In this document: one piece after another, positions 9,042-19,400 of the stretch
How positions within the stretch are numbered: position 1 is the stretch's first letter
Layout: each line of letters begins with the position of its first letter
Assembly: GCF_000182645.1 (NCBI RefSeq)
Contig: NZ_ACQA01000001.1
Coordinates: 1,240,001 to 1,304,000 of the forward strand
DNA: 64,000 nt
Direction: 5' to 3'
DNA from: Brucella intermedia LMG 3301
Lineage (GTDB): Bacteria; Pseudomonadota; Alphaproteobacteria; Rhizobiales; Rhizobiaceae
Notes under the pieces: generated by a model
Databases searched by the model: none
What the model saw: only the letters and a program-made list of their open reading frames with translations
What the model was told of the DNA's origin: nothing
Program-made: the position numbers and the translations under genes

Positions 9042-10502
9042 TTGGCTAAGCTGACAAGTATTGGCGACGAAGCGAAGATCGCACTGGATACGTTGGCAGA
9101 TCGTGCGACCGGGATTTTGTCTCCATCATTGCGGCTCGGCGTGACGGGTCTGTCGCGCGCCGGAAAGACGGTCTTCATCACGGCTCTCGTTCACAACATG
9201 CTGCACGGTGGCAGGCTTCCGATGTTCGAAGCCTATAAATCGGGCCGCATTTCACGAGCCCTGCTCGAACCGCAACCGGACGATGCTGTCCCCCGCTTTC
9301 AATATGAAGAACATCTGTCGGCATTGATCGATGAGCGTATCTGGCCGGACTCCACGCGCGCCATCTCACAACTGCGCCTCACCATCGAATATGAATCCGC
9401 TTCTGCCTGGGGACGTTGGCTGTCACCGGGCAAGCTCTCGGTTGATATTGTCGATTACCCGGGCGAATGGCTGCTCGATTTGCCTCTGCTTGGTAAATCT
9501 TATGCGGAATTCAGTGCGGACTCCTTTGCTCTGGCCCATGAGCCAACACACAAGGATCTGGCCCAGCAGTGGATTAGCGAAGCCGCTCTCGTTGACCCTT
9601 CTGAAAAAGCAGACGAACTGACGGCCCAGCGCCTCGCCAGAAGTTTCACGGCGTATTTGCGTGCTGGCAAAGCCGATGAGCGCGCATTATCCACCCTGCC
9701 GCCGGGACGCTTCCTGATGCCGGGAGACCTTGAGGGCTCACCCGCGCTGACATTCGCTCCGCTTCCAAACCTGAAACCGGACGATCTGAGGGTCGGCTCG
9801 CTGGGCGCAATGATGGAACGGCGTTACGAAGCCTATAAAACCTACGTCATCAAGCCATTCTTCCGCGAGCATATTGCGCGGCTCGATCGGCAGATCGTGC
9901 TTATCGATGCCATGCAGGCGATGAACGCAGGCGGCGCCGTCGTGGCCGATCTCGAACGCGCGCTCACCGATATTTTGTCGTGTTTCCGGCCGGGGCGCGC
10001 CAACCTGCTGACGGGCCTGATCCAGCGCCGGATCGGGCGTATCCTTGTTGCGGCAACGAAGGCCGATCATCTGCACCATGAAAGTCATGACCGCCTGCAA
10101 GCCATCGTGCGGCGTCTGGTCGAGCGAGCGATAGAGCGAGCCGATTTTTCCGGCGCCGATATTGATGTCCTCGCAATGGCTGCGGTCCGCGCGACCCGCG
10201 AGGCAACCGTGACACAGGGCAAGGAAACTCTCCCGGTCATCGTGGGCACCCCGTTGAAGGGGGAGAAGATCGACGGGGAAGTGTTCGATGGTGAAACCGA
10301 AACAGCCATATTTCCCGGAGACTTACCGAAGAATCCCAATGCGATCTTTGAAAAGTCTTTTGCGCAGGATGATCCGGCCATCCGTTTCGTCCGTTTTCGC
10401 CCTCCGCGGCTTGAGCGTACCGCCGAAGGCCTGACACTTTCCCTGCCTCATATAAGGCTGGATCGCGCCTTGCAGTTTCTGATTGGGGATCGTCTCGCAT
10501 GA
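9042..10502 (+). CDS. ycjX: YcjX-family (DUF463) P-loop protein
   Basis: A 486-residue protein with a P-loop-like GLSRAGKTVFITALVHN near residue 35, DIVDYPGEWLLDLPLLG as a likely Walker B region, and AATKADHLHH as a guanine-specificity-like TKAD block. This fits the YcjX/DUF463 family, a stress-linked P-loop NTPase of unknown cellular role. The start is TTG at 9042, preceded by GCGAGGA at good spacing; no ATG in frame fits as well. Its TGA overlaps the ATG of the ycjF-like gene (ATGA). Conserved pairing with ycjF is typical and suggests a joint membrane-associated role. Confidence 0.88.
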   Translation: MAKLTSIGDEAKIALDTLADRATGILSPSLRLGVTGLSRAGKTVFITALVHNMLHGGRLPMFEAYKSGRISRALLEPQPDDAVPRFQYEEHLSALIDERIWPDSTRAISQLRLTIEYESASAWGRWLSPGKLSVDIVDYPGEWLLDLPLLGKSYAEFSADSFALAHEPTHKDLAQQWISEAALVDPSEKADELTAQRLARSFTAYLRAGKADERALSTLPPGRFLMPGDLEGSPALTFAPLPNLKPDDLRVGSLGAMMERRYEAYKTYVIKPFFREHIARLDRQIVLIDAMQAMNAGGAVVADLERALTDILSCFRPGRANLLTGLIQRRIGRILVAATKADHLHHESHDRLQAIVRRLVERAIERADFSGADIDVLAMAAVRATREATVTQGKETLPVIVGTPLKGEKIDGEVFDGETETAIFPGDLPKNPNAIFEKSFAQDDPAIRFVRFRPPRLERTAEGLTLSLPHIRLDRALQFLIGDRLA

Positions 10503-11581
10503 CTGAGAAGACACCACGTAGACCGGCTTCATTCACGGTAAATCAGCCCACGATCCATCCCGAGACGGTGGATGAAACGCCCCGCCGTCCCCGCGCGGTC
10601 CGTGACCTGGATGCGGTTATCGCGCAACCGGATGTTTTCGCCTTGAGCGACGACGAGGCAGCCGAGTTGGAGATTCTCGACCCACCCTATGAATCGCCCG
10701 AACGCAAGGGCTGGTCGCTCAGCAAAATACTGTTCGGCGCGCTCGGCTTACTTGTTTCCTTCGCCGTCGGCATCTGGATTGAAGACCTTATTCGGGCACT
10801 GTTTTCGCGTGCTGACTGGTTGGGCTGGACCGCCTTGGGCGTCGCTATAATTGCGCTTGCCGCCTTTATCGCCATCGTCGTTCGCGAACTGGCAGCACTC
10901 CGCCGCCTCGCTTCAGTGCAGCATCTTCGCAAGGACGCAGCAGATGCAGCGGAGCGTGACGATATGGCGGCGGCCAGAAAGGCCGTGGATGCACTGCGCT
11001 CCATTGCGGCGGGCTTGCCTGAAACTGCGCGCGGACGACAGCTTCTGGACGGTCTCACGGACGATATCATTGACGGGCGAAATCTGATCCAGCTTGCCGA
11101 AACGGAAATTCTCCGCCCCCTCGACCGGGAGGCGCGCGCACTCATTCTGAATGCGTCCAAACGCGTTTCGATTGTCACTGCGATCAGCCCGCGGGCGCTG
11201 GTCGATATCGGATATGTAATTTTTGAATCAGCCCGGCTGATCCGCAGGCTTTCACAACTCTACGGCGGTCGGCCCGGGACATTGGGTTTCCTTAAACTTG
11301 CCCGCCGGGTCATCGCTCATCTGGCCGTGACGGGCACGCTGGCCATGGGAGACAGTGTGATCCAACAGCTTGTCGGCCATGGTCTTGCCTCCCGCCTGTC
11401 GGCCAAACTGGGCGAAGGCGTGGTCAACGGGCTGATGACCGCACGCATCGGAATTGCAGCTATGGATGTGGTGCGACCATTCCCGTTCAATGCCGAAAAA
11501 CGGCCCGGTATCGGCGACTTTATTGGCGATCTTGCAAGGATCAGCGGTGAACGCACCGATAAGAAGCCTTCTGGAAAATAG
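10499..11581 (+). CDS. ycjF: YcjF-family (TIGR01620) inner membrane protein
   Basis: A 360-residue protein. A charged N-terminal region with an RRPASFTV-type start is followed by two membrane segments (about residues 78-98 and 110-130). A soluble helical region comes next, and the C-terminal block RRLSQLYGGRPGTLGFLKLAR is conserved in YcjF/TIGR01620 proteins. It overlaps ycjX by four bases, so the two are translated together. No enzymatic function is known. Confidence 0.88.
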   Translation: MTEKTPRRPASFTVNQPTIHPETVDETPRRPRAVRDLDAVIAQPDVFALSDDEAAELEILDPPYESPERKGWSLSKILFGALGLLVSFAVGIWIEDLIRALFSRADWLGWTALGVAIIALAAFIAIVVRELAALRRLASVQHLRKDAADAAERDDMAAARKAVDALRSIAAGLPETARGRQLLDGLTDDIIDGRNLIQLAETEILRPLDREARALILNASKRVSIVTAISPRALVDIGYVIFESARLIRRLSQLYGGRPGTLGFLKLARRVIAHLAVTGTLAMGDSVIQQLVGHGLASRLSAKLGEGVVNGLMTARIGIAAMDVVRPFPFNAEKRPGIGDFIGDLARISGERTDKKPSGK

Positions 11582-11828
11582 CAGTTTATTTCCGAAGCAT
11601 TAACCATTCCCGCCGATTATGGCAGATAGAAATCTGCGCCAGAATCGAGCGATCCGGTGTATCGGCACACTCCTCTTCAATCCGTGCCCTTCCCCTTCAA
11701 TCGGCTTTTGGCAGCCTCGGAATATCCGACGGTTTGCGAGGTGCGGCCAGTTTTGGTCGTGACATGCTGAAAAACAACGATTAGGAATGACGTCCAATCA
11801 AGGTCGTGAATCCGGGACAGAGCTGAAT

Positions 11829-12362
11829 ATGAAGAATTGCATCGCCGCCTGCCTGACGCTGCTGCCCGTGTCATTTTCTGCCGCGCCGGTTCTGGCCGCC
11901 GACAAAGACAAGCAGTTCTTTCAAACCATCGAAGGCCAATGGTCCGGCCCGGGCGAAATCGTTGCCGGAAAATACAAAGGCACGAAGTTCGTTTGTAATC
12001 TCGCTGGATCGACGCCGGATGAAAGCGTTGGAATGACGCTGGATGGCACTTGCCGCGTCGGCGTTTTCTCGCAGCCGATGAAGGCCACCGTTACACGCGT
12101 TGGCTCGGCTTATTCCGGGAAGTTCAACGACGGCGCCGAAGGCAAGGGGCTTGACGTTACATCGGGTTCGGTCAGCGGCAACAAGGTCGTCTTCGGCCTT
12201 AACCGCAAGCAGCTCAACGGTGCGATGCTGGCGCGCATCTCTGATCCGAACACGATGAACGTGACGGTTTCCGTTCGCGTCGACAAGGAGCTGGTTCCGG
12301 TCATCGGCATGAATTTGAAGCGCGTCGATAATATCGCTGTCGGCAGCATCGCCAAGAACTGA
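11829..12362 (+). CDS. Secreted protein of unknown function
   Basis: A 177-residue protein starting at ATG 11829. A signal peptide (MKNCIAACLTLLPVSFSAAP then VLAA) precedes a mature region of short beta-like strands with two cysteines that could form a disulfide (VCNLAG and TCRVGV). The N-terminal part QFFQTIEGQWSGPGEIVAGK resembles a small periplasmic beta-barrel or lipocalin-like fold, but I do not recognise a named family. It is flanked by ycjF upstream (247 bp gap) and the folate operon, which converges on it. Confidence 0.7.
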   Translation: MKNCIAACLTLLPVSFSAAPVLAADKDKQFFQTIEGQWSGPGEIVAGKYKGTKFVCNLAGSTPDESVGMTLDGTCRVGVFSQPMKATVTRVGSAYSGKFNDGAEGKGLDVTSGSVSGNKVVFGLNRKQLNGAMLARISDPNTMNVTVSVRVDKELVPVIGMNLKRVDNIAVGSIAKN

Positions 12363-12369
12363 GCCGACC

Positions 12370-12894
12370 CTATTCCCGCCACCAGCCCGCATCCGTGCGG
12401 GCTTTTTCTATTCCAGACTGTTCGATCCCGGCATTCCAGTCGGCAACCGTCTTGCCTCCGATTTCGAGAGAAGGCGCGATATCGTTCAGCGGCACGAGCA
12501 CGAAAGCGCGCTCATGCATACGTGGATGCGGCAATACCAGAGCGGTATCAGCCATAATGACAGCCCTGCCCGCTTCATCCTGCATTGCCAGTATATCTAT
12601 ATCGATAATGCGCGGTCCCCATCTCTCCAGCCTGACACGCTTTAAGGAGCGTTCAACATCGAGACAGGTCGCAATCAACTCCAATGGCTGCAACGAAGTT
12701 TCGACTTCGGCGCAGGCATTGTGAAACCATGCCTGGTCCGTCTTTCCCCATGGCGGCGTGCGATAAACTGCCGAAACGGCGACGATATTCGTGTCGGCAC
12801 GTGCGTCCAGCATGCGCAAGGCCTTGCCCATCGAGGCGACGGGATCGTCGATATTTCCGCCGAGCCCCAGCCAGGCGCGGTAAGATTTGCTCAT
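12370..12894 (-). CDS. folK: 2-amino-4-hydroxy-6-hydroxymethyldihydropteridine pyrophosphokinase FolK
   Basis: A protein of about 174 residues transferring pyrophosphate from ATP to hydroxymethyldihydropterin. AWLGLGGNIDDP is the family N-terminus. The pterin/ATP block is RWGPRIIDIDILAM, with the metal-binding aspartates in DIDIL, and LPHPRMHERAFVLVPL is the second signature. ATG 12894 and an upstream GTG at 12900, which overlaps the folB stop as GTGA, are both possible. It is the last gene of folP-folB-folK. Its 3' end contains the hairpin that terminates the opposing gene. Confidence 0.95.
   Translation of the reverse strand: MSKSYRAWLGLGGNIDDPVASMGKALRMLDARADTNIVAVSAVYRTPPWGKTDQAWFHNACAEVETSLQPLELIATCLDVERSLKRVRLERWGPRIIDIDILAMQDEAGRAVIMADTALVLPHPRMHERAFVLVPLNDIAPSLEIGGKTVADWNAGIEQSGIEKARTDAGWWRE
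12384..12407 (+). terminator. Terminator of the secreted-protein gene, inside the folK 3' end
   Basis: AGCCCGCA, loop TCCG and TGCGGGCT form an 8-bp stem followed by a T run on the plus strand. It lies within the last codons of folK, so the sequence also encodes protein on the other strand. Confidence 0.75.
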
Positions 12895-12896
12895 GT

Positions 12897-13301
12897 TCAC
12901 TGCGGATAGACCACGGTCACTTCAACATGGTCCAGGACACCTGGTACTGGCGCGTTCGGCTTGCGTACGGTGATTTCCGCGCGCTTTACCTGCGGAAACC
13001 GGGCGGCGAGCGCTTTTGCAACGTCGAGAGCCAGCGTTTCGATCAGATAGCGCTGGCGCCCCGTGATAATGTCCTGAATGACGGCGAATGCGATACCGTA
13101 ATGCACAGTGCCGTCAATATCGTCGTTCTCCAGCGCGTTGCCGGGATCGACATCGAGAATGGCATCGACATAAAAACGCTGGCCAAGCTTATGCTCTTCA
13201 TCGAAAACGCCGTGGTGCGCAAAGAACGCGCAATTCATCATTCGGATCGTATACACGGCTTCACTTTCTGTTTTCGCTGCGTCTTGATTGGAGGATATCA
13301 T
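12897..13301 (-). CDS. folB: Dihydroneopterin aldolase FolB
   Basis: About 134 residues. The block NCAFFAHHGVFDEEHKLGQRF contains the catalytic and substrate-binding region of FolB; the later IETLALDVAKAL and VRKPNAPVPG segments fit the family. It cleaves dihydroneopterin to hydroxymethyldihydropterin and glycolaldehyde. The ATG at 13301 overlaps the end of folP. A GTG at 13256, just after the folP stop and five codons before Met-Met-Asn-Cys, is an alternative start that would give a protein closer to the usual length. It is the middle gene of the folate operon. Confidence 0.93.
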   Translation of the reverse strand: MISSNQDAAKTESEAVYTIRMMNCAFFAHHGVFDEEHKLGQRFYVDAILDVDPGNALENDDIDGTVHYGIAFAVIQDIITGRQRYLIETLALDVAKALAARFPQVKRAEITVRKPNAPVPGVLDHVEVTVVYPQ

Positions 13302-14109
13302 CTGCAACGGCAAGTGCGTCTCTATTAAAAGCGACATTGTGAACACGGAAGATGTCGGCACCTGCCAAACGCAGTGCGACCGACGTTGCCGCAGTTCCTA
13401 TATCACGGTCAAGTGGATTATCCCTTCCCGTCATACCGCCGATAAAACGTTTGCGCGATGTACCGACCAGTAACGGAAACCCGAGTTTTTGCAGTTCATC
13501 CGCCCTGGCCAAAAGCGCAACGTCTTCATCCTTGTTCTTGCCGAAGCCGAACCCGGGATCGAGCACTATGCGGGATTCTTCGATACCTGCGTCTTTCGCT
13601 ATATCCAGCGAGACATTGAGGAACGAGAACTGATCTTCAATGACATCCGCAAGAACGGGGCGATCCCTGCTGGTGTGCATGATGACCAGTCCCGCGCCGC
13701 TGTATCTAGCTACATGAGCAATTTCCGGTTCGCGCTGGAGCCCCCAGACGTCATTGACGACATGTGCTCCGGCATTGACCGCGGCCCGCGCCGTTGCAGC
13801 GCGGTAAGTATCGATGGAGATGATGCAATCATATCTCCTTGCCAATGCCTCGATGACGGGAACAACGCGTGCGATTTCAGTTTCGGCATCGACGGCGGCG
13901 GCTCCGGGACGGGTCGATTCCCCGCCCACATCGATGATTGTCGCTCCATCAGCGAGCATCTGGCCAGCCGCTTCAATGGCCTTTTCCAACTCTTCATGTT
14001 GGCCGCCATCGGAAAAAGAGTCAGGCGTGACATTTAGTATGCCCATGATAATGGCCTTGGTCCCCACATGGATGCTTCGTCCATGCGCGAGGTGCCATTC
14101 TTTCGTCAT
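13261..14109 (-). CDS. folP: Dihydropteroate synthase FolP
   Basis: A 282-residue TIM-barrel enzyme joining p-aminobenzoate to hydroxymethyldihydropterin pyrophosphate; the sulfonamide target. IMGILNVTPDSFSDGG is the first signature, IIDVGGESTRPGA the second. LDPGFGFGKNKDED and VGTSRKRFIGG complete the pterin and PABA sites. I start at ATG 14109, which has AGGAAC 9 bases upstream; GTG 14142 and ATG 14130 are in frame but have poorer context. First gene of folP-folB-folK. Confidence 0.96.
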   Translation of the reverse strand: MTKEWHLAHGRSIHVGTKAIIMGILNVTPDSFSDGGQHEELEKAIEAAGQMLADGATIIDVGGESTRPGAAAVDAETEIARVVPVIEALARRYDCIISIDTYRAATARAAVNAGAHVVNDVWGLQREPEIAHVARYSGAGLVIMHTSRDRPVLADVIEDQFSFLNVSLDIAKDAGIEESRIVLDPGFGFGKNKDEDVALLARADELQKLGFPLLVGTSRKRFIGGMTGRDNPLDRDIGTAATSVALRLAGADIFRVHNVAFNRDALAVADDILQSRRSENRK

Positions 14110-14282
14110 AGCGAAATGTTCCTGTGCCATTCTCCGTGCCACTTTTCATTGCGGCGAGGTTGCAACCAACCTCGCCTGAAGTCATTTTGTGAAGGGCGTT
14201 ATAGTTCTCTTGACGATTGCATGCCATGCTTGTGGCAGCAAAAAGCGAATTTCCTGCTGGTTTTAGAAAGAGGTGCCAGGAC

Positions 14283-14903
14283 ATGAATTTGAGAAAGAAG
14301 GTTCTGGCCCTCGGTGCAGTTCTTGCCATGGTAGCTCCCCAGGCCGAAGCCGCGTCGATCTTTCGCGAATTCAGCTATTACACCGTAAGCGGTAAAACGG
14401 CGGCGGACCTCGACAAGGCGCTTTCCCGCAGCGGACCCTTCCTCAAGAAGACAGGCCGGCATCACCCCGGTGCCGCTGAAATCCGTTTCGACGCGAAAGT
14501 GCGCTATGGTCGTGCACCCGGAAAAGACTGCAAGGTGCAGGATGTTTACGTGAATGTTCACGCAAAGGTCTCCCTGCCCCGCTGGAAGCAGCGTCGCAAG
14601 GCTACGCCGGAACTCGCGTTGATCTGGGATACGCTGGTGCAGGATATTCGTCGGCATGAAGAAAGCCACATCGTGATCGCCCGAAGCTTTGCGAGCCGGA
14701 TGGAACGGGAAATACGTGGTCTGCGCAGCCGCCCGGATTGCTTGGTGCTGCGCGCGGACATAGACAAGGTAACAGCCCGCCTCATGGAAGCACATGACAA
14801 GGAGCAGCAGCGGTTCGACCGGGTTGAGACAATCAATTTCGAAGATCGTTTCGCGCGCTTGCTGACCTATCGCATGGAGCGCGCCCAGCAGGCTTCCAAA
14901 TAG
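14283..14903 (+). CDS. DUF922 family secreted Zn-protease-like protein
   Basis: A 206-residue exported protein. A signal peptide of about 23 residues ends in PQAEAA. The body contains YYTVSGKTAADLDKALSRSG and the motif RRHEESHIVIA, an HExxH zinc-protease signature. This combination matches the DUF922 family, predicted zinc-dependent periplasmic proteases. Two cysteines (KDCKVQ and PDCLVL) may pair. The ATG at 14283 has AGG-type ribosome signals upstream. It is divergent from folP and convergent with the flavoprotein gene, stopping 10 bp before that gene's stop. Proteolysis has not been shown for this family as far as I know. Confidence 0.8.
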   Translation: MNLRKKVLALGAVLAMVAPQAEAASIFREFSYYTVSGKTAADLDKALSRSGPFLKKTGRHHPGAAEIRFDAKVRYGRAPGKDCKVQDVYVNVHAKVSLPRWKQRRKATPELALIWDTLVQDIRRHEESHIVIARSFASRMEREIRGLRSRPDCLVLRADIDKVTARLMEAHDKEQQRFDRVETINFEDRFARLLTYRMERAQQASK

Positions 14904-14913
14904 CGAGCCGAAT

Positions 14914-15504
14914 CTAGGCCAATTCCCGTCGTACGGCCTGCGTCATCAAAGCGGCTTCGTGAAACCCCGACAGGATCAGTTTCAGTTTGCCCGGATAATG
15001 ACAGGCATCCCCAATGGCATAGACCTTTGGACTCGAAGTTCTGAAGGTCTCTGAACTTACAGCCAGCATGTTACCCGTTTTCAACAGTGAAAGCTTTGCA
15101 AGCGGGTCAGGACGGATAACTTGCCCATTACCGGTAAACGCGCCGAGACCGGAGGCAATCACCGCAGCGCGGGCGTAGAACTTTTCACCATCGCAAGTGC
15201 TGATGGTCACACCGTATTCATCGACAGAGATGCTGTCTGCAATCTTCTTGAAATGAAAAACCGGATTATACGGCTCGATCTGCCTGAGAAGCCGTTCAAC
15301 GAGCTCCTCGCCCATGATTTCGGGAAATCCGGGTACGTCATAGATCGGCTTGTCAGCATAGAGTGCCGTGCATTGACCCCCGGGCCTATCGCAAGATTCT
15401 ATGAGATGGCACTTGAAACCAAAAAGCCCAAGCTGAAAGATGGAAAAGAGTGCGACGGGTCCGCAGCCGATAATGACAATATCATTTTGCGGCTCGTCAC
15501 CCAT
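14914..15504 (-). CDS. Ferredoxin-NADP reductase (type 2)-like flavoprotein lacking the NAD(P)H-binding domain
   Basis: A 196-residue protein. The N-terminal half (IIGCGPVALF, then ESCDRPGGQCTALY and KPIYDVPGFPEI) is the FAD domain of thioredoxin-reductase-like type 2 ferredoxin-NADP reductases. The C-terminal half (YAIGDACHYPGKLKLILSGF followed by HEAALM) is the family's closing FAD block. Full-length members have about 330-350 residues, with an NADPH domain of some 120 residues inserted between these halves. Here AVIASGLGAFTGNGQVIRPD runs almost directly into the second half, so that domain is missing in frame with no stop or frameshift, and the C-terminal tail is short. It follows the ferredoxin gene after 23 bp. 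It may be a degenerate reductase or an FAD-only electron carrier. Confidence 0.75.
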   Translation of the reverse strand: MGDEPQNDIVIIGCGPVALFSIFQLGLFGFKCHLIESCDRPGGQCTALYADKPIYDVPGFPEIMGEELVERLLRQIEPYNPVFHFKKIADSISVDEYGVTISTCDGEKFYARAAVIASGLGAFTGNGQVIRPDPLAKLSLLKTGNMLAVSSETFRTSSPKVYAIGDACHYPGKLKLILSGFHEAALMTQAVRRELA

Positions 15505-15527
15505 CGCATCCCTACTTCTTTAAAAGC

Positions 15528-16481
<954 letters not shown>

Positions 16482-19400
16482 ATGGCTTCCAAATCCAAGG
16501 CACAGAAGCTCGACCTTGAGGTTGAAAAGGCACTGGAACAGGCACTCGATATCGATTTCGGTGACGATCTTGATATGGATATGGACTTAAGTGCGTTCGA
16601 TGAAGGCTTCTCGGTCGATGATCTGGAAGAGCAGATTTCGCGCGCGGCTGAAGAACTGGTTGCCGAACAGAAGACCAAAACGGCTGAGCCCGCTGCCGTC
16701 TCTCCAGTGGAAACCGCTGCAAAAGCCGCTACCATCACCACAGCCTCGGTGATTGCGACGCCTGCGGCGCCACCGATTCCCCCGGTCGTGAAAGCTGCAG
16801 GTCCCGTGGCGCAAGCCGCGGCCAATGTGCAGCACAAGCCGGCCAATACCTCGAAGACAGCGGCACCCACGCCGGAGCCGGTCAGCAAGCCTGTTTCCGC
16901 TCCGTCTGTCGCGACGACTGCCAATGTCGCCTCCTCTACCTTCACGCCAGCAAACGACGATTCCCGCAGTGAAAAAGCAATAATCGCAGCTCCACGCCGC
17001 GCGACCGAAAACTCGTCGAAGCTGTTCTGGACCACGACCGCAATCAGCGTACTTTGGGCTGCTGGCGGCGTTGCGCTGAGCAAGGCCATTAATCCTGATG
17101 TCTTCTCGAGCATGCAGGCCACCAAAGACTTTTTCACTTCTCCCGCCGGTCTCGGCGTCGTGGCTGGTGTAGCCTTGCCCGTCGCCATGTTCTGGGGATT
17201 TGCGCAGCTCGTAAAGCGCGCTCAGGAAATGCATCTGGCTGCACGCAGCATGTCGGAAGCTGCCATGCGGCTGCTCCAGCCGGAAGCTGTTTCCGGTGAT
17301 CGCGTTTCTACTCTTGGACAGGCTGTGCGTCGCGAAGTCGCCGCCATGAACGAAGGCATCGAACGCACATTAGCGCGGGCCGTCGAGCTGGAAACGCTTG
17401 TTCAGTCCGAAGTCAATCAGCTGGAACGCGCCTATAGCGATAATGAAGTTCGCATTCGTTCGCTGGTCAGCGACCTCGGCAACGAGCGTGAAGCTGTCGT
17501 CAGCCATGCCGAGCGCGTGCGTTCGTCGATCTCGGGCGCGCACGAACAGCTCAAGGAAGAACTTTCGAGCGCTTCCAACATCATCCGCGACAATGTTCTT
17601 TCTGCCTCGCAACAGTTGAGCACCCTGCTCACCGAATCTGGCGAACGCCTGATCGGCAGCATCAATGAAAGCGGCGGCGCTATTGCCGAAGCCATCGAAA
17701 CCCGCACCGGAGACATAGGCTCGCGCATCACGACTTCCGGTGAAGCCTTTGCCAACCTGCTGGACACGCGTATTGCGACACTTGATGAGCAATCCCGCAC
17801 TGTCTCGGACCGTCTGGCTGAGGCTCTGGACGAACGTACAACCGGTATTGCCAATCTGCTCGGCGGCGCAACGCAGTCCATGGTCAGCGAATTCGACACG
17901 CGCCTCGCCAACCTCGAAAGCACGCTTTCCGAGCGCGGCCGGTCGCTTCTGTCCGAATTCGAAGCTCGCGCACATGCGCTCGACAGCAGCACTGAAAAAC
18001 TCAACGCTGCTCTCGAAACCCGTTCGCGTCAGATTAATGAAAATCTCATCGCCCGTACCCGCGAAATCGCAGAGACCTTCTCCAGCGGTCGCACTTCGCT
18101 GAGCACGATGATCGATGAAACCAAGACGAAGATCGGTGAAGATCTGACGTCTATCGGCGAAAGCGTCGGCAACATCCTCGGCGAAAAGGCGGATGCCTTT
18201 GCCGGCAAGCTTGCAGAAAGCCGCGATGTTCTCGCTGCATCGCTGGAAGGCGAAACTGAACGGGTTTCCGCCGTTATCCGCGGACACGCCGACACCCTTG
18301 CGGCACGCACAAGTGACATCGAAAATGCCGTTAACGCGAGTGCATCGGCGCTCAATTCTGTTGCCGACAACCATGCGGCAATTCTGGAAGAGCGGACCCA
18401 CGCGCTGCGCCAGACAATGGAAAGCCACTCTGCTCTGCTCGATGCGAGCTTCGCAGATCACAGCCGTTCGCTCGAAGAACGCGCCACCACGCTTCATGGC
18501 ATCATTGCAGGCAACCAGGCCATGCTTGCTCAATTGATGGATGAGCGCGCTGCCGCAATGCGGGATAACTTCAACGAAAATCGCGAAGTTCTCGCCCGCA
18601 CCTTCGACGAACGCGTAAATTCGCTTCAGGCACTTATCGCCGACAATCAGGATACGCTCGCGCGTATTCTCGATGAGCGCGCCAGCAGCATGAACGCGTC
18701 CATCGGCGCCAGCCGCGACACGTTCGTCGCAACATTGGGTGAACATATCCGTCAGGTCGAAGAACGCACGAGCGGCCTGCACACCGTTCTGAATGACCAC
18801 AACAATGCCCTTTCCGGCATTCTTGACGGTCATGAGCGCACGATTGAAACCCGTGCCGCCGAAATCCGTTCGACGCTGAGCGAAAGCACCGCCTCGCTGA
18901 GCCAGACGCTTCAGGATCACAGCGACATTCTGGAACAGCGCACGGCCAACCTGCACAATGCAATTGCCGACAGCAGTTCCGCTATCAGCCGCGCTTTCGA
19001 AGGCCAAACGGGCATTATCGAAGAACGCACCCAGACGATGGAAAAGGCGCTCACCATCGGCGTCGACAATGTCCGTCGGGCACTGGAACAAAGCGCCGGC
19101 ATCGTTGCAGGCACGCTACGTGAAAAGATCGGCGAAGCGGCAAGCACGCTTTCAGCTGAAGCAGCCAAGGCCGGTGAAGCTTTGGACGGTTTCGGTGAGG
19201 CATTCAGCGCACGCCTGATCGATAACCTGTCTGGCACGGAAGCCCGCCTCGGCGACCGCGCCGATGCGATTGCCGGTCGCCTCGGCGAGATCGAAAGCCG
19301 CCTCACTGGCGAGTTGGGCTCGATCGAAGCCCGCATCGCCAATACGGCCAGCAGAACCAGTGAAACGCTGGCCGGTCACAGCGAGGCCTTTGCGGCCAGC

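Noticed and set aside
17370..19091. A 573-codon open frame antisense to the growth-pole gene, and similar ones to 20405
   Set aside because: They mirror the repetitive codon use of the coding strand and have no family features.
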